A stretch of 14,094 nucleotides of DNA from JAVBOD01 sp031551045 (GTDB taxonomy: Bacteria; Bacteroidota; Bacteroidia; Bacteroidales; UBA932), in NCBI GenBank assembly GCA_031551045.1, contig JAVBOD010000080.1, forward strand, positions 1-14,094, in the 5' to 3' direction. A program made the translations under genes and the position numbers. Shown here piece after piece: positions 12,280 to 14,094 of this stretch; the first letter of the stretch is position 1, and every line of letters begins with the position of its first letter. A model generated the notes under the pieces. The model was not told the origin of the DNA, did no database searches, and saw nothing but the letters and a program-made list of their open reading frames with translations.

Positions 12280-13544
12280 TTTTTTGCTAATTGGCTAATT
12301 CCTATGGCGCATGAAAGGCAGCGTTTGCTATCGCAGTATGCGGATTTTAGCTGCAATAGTGCCTGTGTGTAAAAGGCATTTTGCGGTTTTATTCCAAGCT
12401 GCAGCCAACCATCGATGATGTGATTTTTCTCCGCCGGCAGCGTGTCTAATAAATTAACAGCCGTTTCGCAGGCCTCTTCATTTCCGTGATAACGTCCGTA
12501 TGCAAACAAGAAAGGCGCCACGGCATTCATAATAATACGTTGTATTGATGAGAGGCCTAATGGTTTTGATTTTTCGACCGTCTCTTTCCCGAAAAGATAA
12601 TGTGTGTTCCAATACGCGGAAGCTTGTACAGCAAATAGTTTATAAATTTCGTCGGCGGTGCGGCAAGTAAGCAACGTGTCGAGCAATCCGTTGGACGTAT
12701 GTAGTAATTGTGCCAACTGTGCGATGCGGATAGTAGGAAAGTTCTCGGGACGAATGCGCAAAAATTTCCATAAATGCGTTTCTATCGGCCGTAGTGAGAA
12801 TTTTGTTTGCAGAAAGTGATATTCTTTTTGCAGCGAAATGTAATAGGTATCCTGTACCCCTTCTTGCAGCAATCCGGCTTGTCCGAAAAGTAATGCTTCT
12901 AATTGGAGCAACGAGTCGCGATGCTTGGCTATCGCATTATAAGGAGTAGCTTTGGCTAACAGTTCAAACGGTAACGCATTCGTCCCAAAACCGAAAGAGC
13001 GGAACAGCAGTTGATGAAACGCCTCGTGCCAGTTGTTGTTGGTAGTATTCAGGATATTGGAAATAGCCGTATTGCGTTGTTCCAATCGCTCCACTAACAC
13101 ACGTCCTAAAAAATGCTTGATACGGAATAGGTCAACGTTTCCGATATATGTTTGGCACGAAATCCAGTCGGTAGAGTTTAATAATTCCCGATAACGTTGT
13201 TCGATGGATTTATCGTAGCGAATTATAAAAGTGGGAAGCGGAGTTCCGGCAGTGCGGAAAATCGGTTTATCATCTTCTTGAACGACGTGTAAGATAATAT
13301 TGTCGTAGGCCTTATCATGGGTATGTGCATGTCGTTCCCAGTCCGATGCGGCACGATGAATTTCTACATTTCCGGCCCATAGTGTATTTCCGATTTTTAT
13401 TTTAGCATTAAAAAAATCGGGGCCGGCATCGGAGTTGTGTTGTCCCACCGAAATAATTTCCAACGGCTCGCCGGTGGTAGTATGTGCGTTTTCTTTTTCG
13501 AAAAGGCCGAATTTCCAAAGAAAATGTAAAAAATCTTCTTTCAT
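12276..13544 (-). CDS. DUF2851 family protein
   Basis: The 422-residue protein has no signal peptide or membrane segment. The N-terminal part holds the conserved family block: VGQHNSDAGPDFFNAKI (34-50), LWAGNVEIHRAASDWERHAH (55-74) and AYDNIILHVVQEDD (79-92). This family is frequent in Bacteroidota and has no established function. The spacing of PDF (42-44) and VEIH (60-63) on beta-like strands resembles a PD-(D/E)xK nuclease core with histidine in place of lysine; this is inference. The middle is helical and leucine-rich. The C-terminus has a cysteine cluster (C404, C409, C412 in CDSKRCLSC) that could bind metal. It is first in an operon with the exported phosphoesterase. Its promoter is not clear; near matches to TAnnTTTG lie at 13560-13576. 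Confidence 0.88.
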   Translation of the reverse strand: MKEDFLHFLWKFGLFEKENAHTTTGEPLEIISVGQHNSDAGPDFFNAKIKIGNTLWAGNVEIHRAASDWERHAHTHDKAYDNIILHVVQEDDKPIFRTAGTPLPTFIIRYDKSIEQRYRELLNSTDWISCQTYIGNVDLFRIKHFLGRVLVERLEQRNTAISNILNTTNNNWHEAFHQLLFRSFGFGTNALPFELLAKATPYNAIAKHRDSLLQLEALLFGQAGLLQEGVQDTYYISLQKEYHFLQTKFSLRPIETHLWKFLRIRPENFPTIRIAQLAQLLHTSNGLLDTLLTCRTADEIYKLFAVQASAYWNTHYLFGKETVEKSKPLGLSSIQRIIMNAVAPFLFAYGRYHGNEEACETAVNLLDTLPAEKNHIIDGWLQLGIKPQNAFYTQALLQLKSAYCDSKRCLSCAIGISQLAKK

Positions 13545-13591
13545 GGGTACGATTTTTTACAAAGAAACAAAAAATATTTTTGTTTTGCATG

Positions 13592-13629
13592 AAAAAAAAC
13601 CGATAATACATTTGTATTACCGGTTTTTT
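13592..13629 (-). terminator. Strong terminator after tRNA-Pro
   Basis: Two 17-nt arms (13594-13610 and 13613-13629) with one mismatch and a 2-nt loop form a long hairpin. A run of eight A's on the plus strand gives eight U's in the minus transcript. It starts 2 nt past the tRNA 3' end and separates it from the DUF2851 operon. T's on the other flank make it potentially bidirectional. Confidence 0.88.
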
Positions 13630-13631
13630 AG

Positions 13632-13707
13632 TCGGGGTGATGTGACTCGAACACACGGCCTCCACGTCCCGAACGTGGCGTCACGCCGGAGGCGTGACTA
13701 CACCCCT
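13632..13707 (-). tRNA. tRNA-Pro (anticodon CGG), atypical D-arm and acceptor
   Basis: The anticodon stem is CCACG/CGTGG with loop TTCGGGA (anticodon CGG). The T-arm is GTGTG-TTCGAGT-CACAT. The acceptor 3' strand is CACCCCG with discriminator A, and CCA is not encoded. These parts are normal for a bacterial tRNA-Pro. Two things are not. Base 1 is A opposite G72, where bacterial tRNA-Pro has C1-G72. The D-arm region (GTCACGCC TCC GGCGTGAC) can form an 8-bp hairpin with a 3-nt loop, and if folded as a 4-bp stem its loop lacks A14 and A21. It may be functional, edited, or a decaying isoacceptor. It starts 8 nt after the GIY-YIG stop codon. Confidence 0.8.
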
Positions 13708-13715
13708 GCTGTTTT

Positions 13716-13973
13716 TTATTCTTCCAGCACATTATTGTCCAGCAAACATCGCCGTATCCCTCTTTTCTTAATTTTACGTTCCAATATTATGGCATCTTTC
13801 CGGCATGTTTCTTCTTTTGACCAGATTATGTTCCATGGCTGCCCTTTTTTTGTATAACGGGCATTCACACTGTTATGCTCTTCAAGACGTTTTAGTAAGT
13901 TCCTCGTTTGTCCTGCATAAAAAGTTTTATCTTTCAAGCTTTGTAGTACATACACATAATAATTTTCCATCAT
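13716..13973 (-). CDS. Small GIY-YIG domain nuclease-like protein
   Basis: The protein has 84-85 residues, depending on which of two adjacent ATGs is used. It consists of one GIY-YIG domain: YYVYVLQS (5-12), FYAGQTRNLLKRLEEHN (18-34) with the arginine of the second motif, and AIILERKIKKRG (61-72) with the likely catalytic Glu65. The second motif reads YAG rather than YIG. It belongs to the short stand-alone class often annotated as UPF0213 or UvrC-like, for which roles are mostly unproven. No partner domain is present. It lies directly upstream of tRNA-Pro on the same strand, with 8 nt between, so the tRNA is probably processed from the same transcript. It has its own promoter. Confidence 0.9.
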   Translation of the reverse strand: MMENYYVYVLQSLKDKTFYAGQTRNLLKRLEEHNSVNARYTKKGQPWNIIWSKEETCRKDAIILERKIKKRGIRRCLLDNNVLEE

Positions 13974-14025
13974 CCCGGATTTAAAGAAAAAGAAGTTTTA
14001 AGTCCTTTCGGGCTTTTAAATCAAG

Positions 14026-14033
14026 CAAATATA
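14026..14033 (-). promoter_or_regulatory. Promoter -7 box of the GIY-YIG gene (and tRNA-Pro)
   Basis: TATATTTG on the minus strand fits TAnnTTTG, 52 nt before the first ATG. The leader contains a small hairpin (AAGTCC/GGGCTT, 4-nt loop). No -33 TTTG is evident at the usual distance. Confidence 0.55.
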
Positions 14034-14075
14034 ATCATATTTAAACTTTTGTAATTGTACTTCAATAAAAATATA

Positions 14076-14083
14076 TATCTTTG
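14076..14083 (+). promoter_or_regulatory. Promoter -7 box reading out of the right edge
   Basis: TATCTTTG followed by CAGCC fits TAnnTTTG, with TTG (14055-14057) 18 nt upstream. It faces a gene beyond the window and is divergent from the GIY-YIG promoter. Confidence 0.6.
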
Positions 14084-14094
14084 CAGCCTCAAAT

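Noticed and set aside
13435..13857. Plus-strand open frame of 140 codons
   Set aside because: It runs through the antisense of the DUF2851 start, the terminator, tRNA-Pro and the GIY-YIG gene, so it is a shadow often mis-annotated near tRNA genes.

Overview
The window looks like a chromosomal segment of a member of the Bacteroidota; no order can be assigned from what is visible. Three things point there. The upstream regions repeatedly carry the phylum's promoter pattern, a -7 box TAnnTTTG with, in the best cases, a TTTG -33 box 19-20 nt upstream, and ribosome binding sites are weak. The gene content includes a second, degenerate EF-G, a DUF2851 protein, an OmpH-like anchored chaperone and a small GIY-YIG protein beside a tRNA. 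Most genes are on the minus strand; only pdxJ and the ompH-like gene are on the plus strand. There is no phage, transposase, CRISPR or rRNA.

Layout. Bases 1-387 hold the N-terminal part of a RhuM-family protein (minus, cut by the window edge). Bases 590-2746 encode an EF-G paralogue whose GTPase motifs have lost catalytic residues. It is divergent from pdxJ (2862-3584), with interleaved promoters. An ompH-like gene follows (3624-4244), then a ~210-bp hairpin-rich convergent spacer. From 4454 to 8248 lies cobalamin-dependent methionine synthase in two pieces: metH (5519-8248; homocysteine, folate and B12 modules) and a separate AdoMet-binding activation domain (4454-5314). Between them lies an inverted-repeat element with its own promoter-like box. 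Next come rpsT (8324-8578) and tRNA-Glu(UUC), probably one transcript, a DUF1080 lipoprotein (8845-9504), pruA (9607-11232), a translationally coupled pair (DUF2851 protein then exported metallophosphoesterase, 11356-13544), an unusual tRNA-Pro(CGG), and a GIY-YIG protein. The right edge ends in a plus-strand promoter for a gene outside the window.

Functionally this is mostly housekeeping: translation (EF-G paralogue, S20, two tRNAs), vitamin B6 synthesis, methionine/one-carbon metabolism, proline catabolism and envelope biogenesis. The items most worth a second look are the methionine synthase split exactly at an interdomain linker that now holds a repeat element, the EF-G paralogue lacking catalytic GTPase residues, the tRNA-Pro with an altered D-arm and an A1-G72 mismatch abutting a GIY-YIG gene, and the DUF2851 protein with a nuclease-like signature and a C-terminal cysteine cluster. 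No convincing wholly new multi-gene system is visible.
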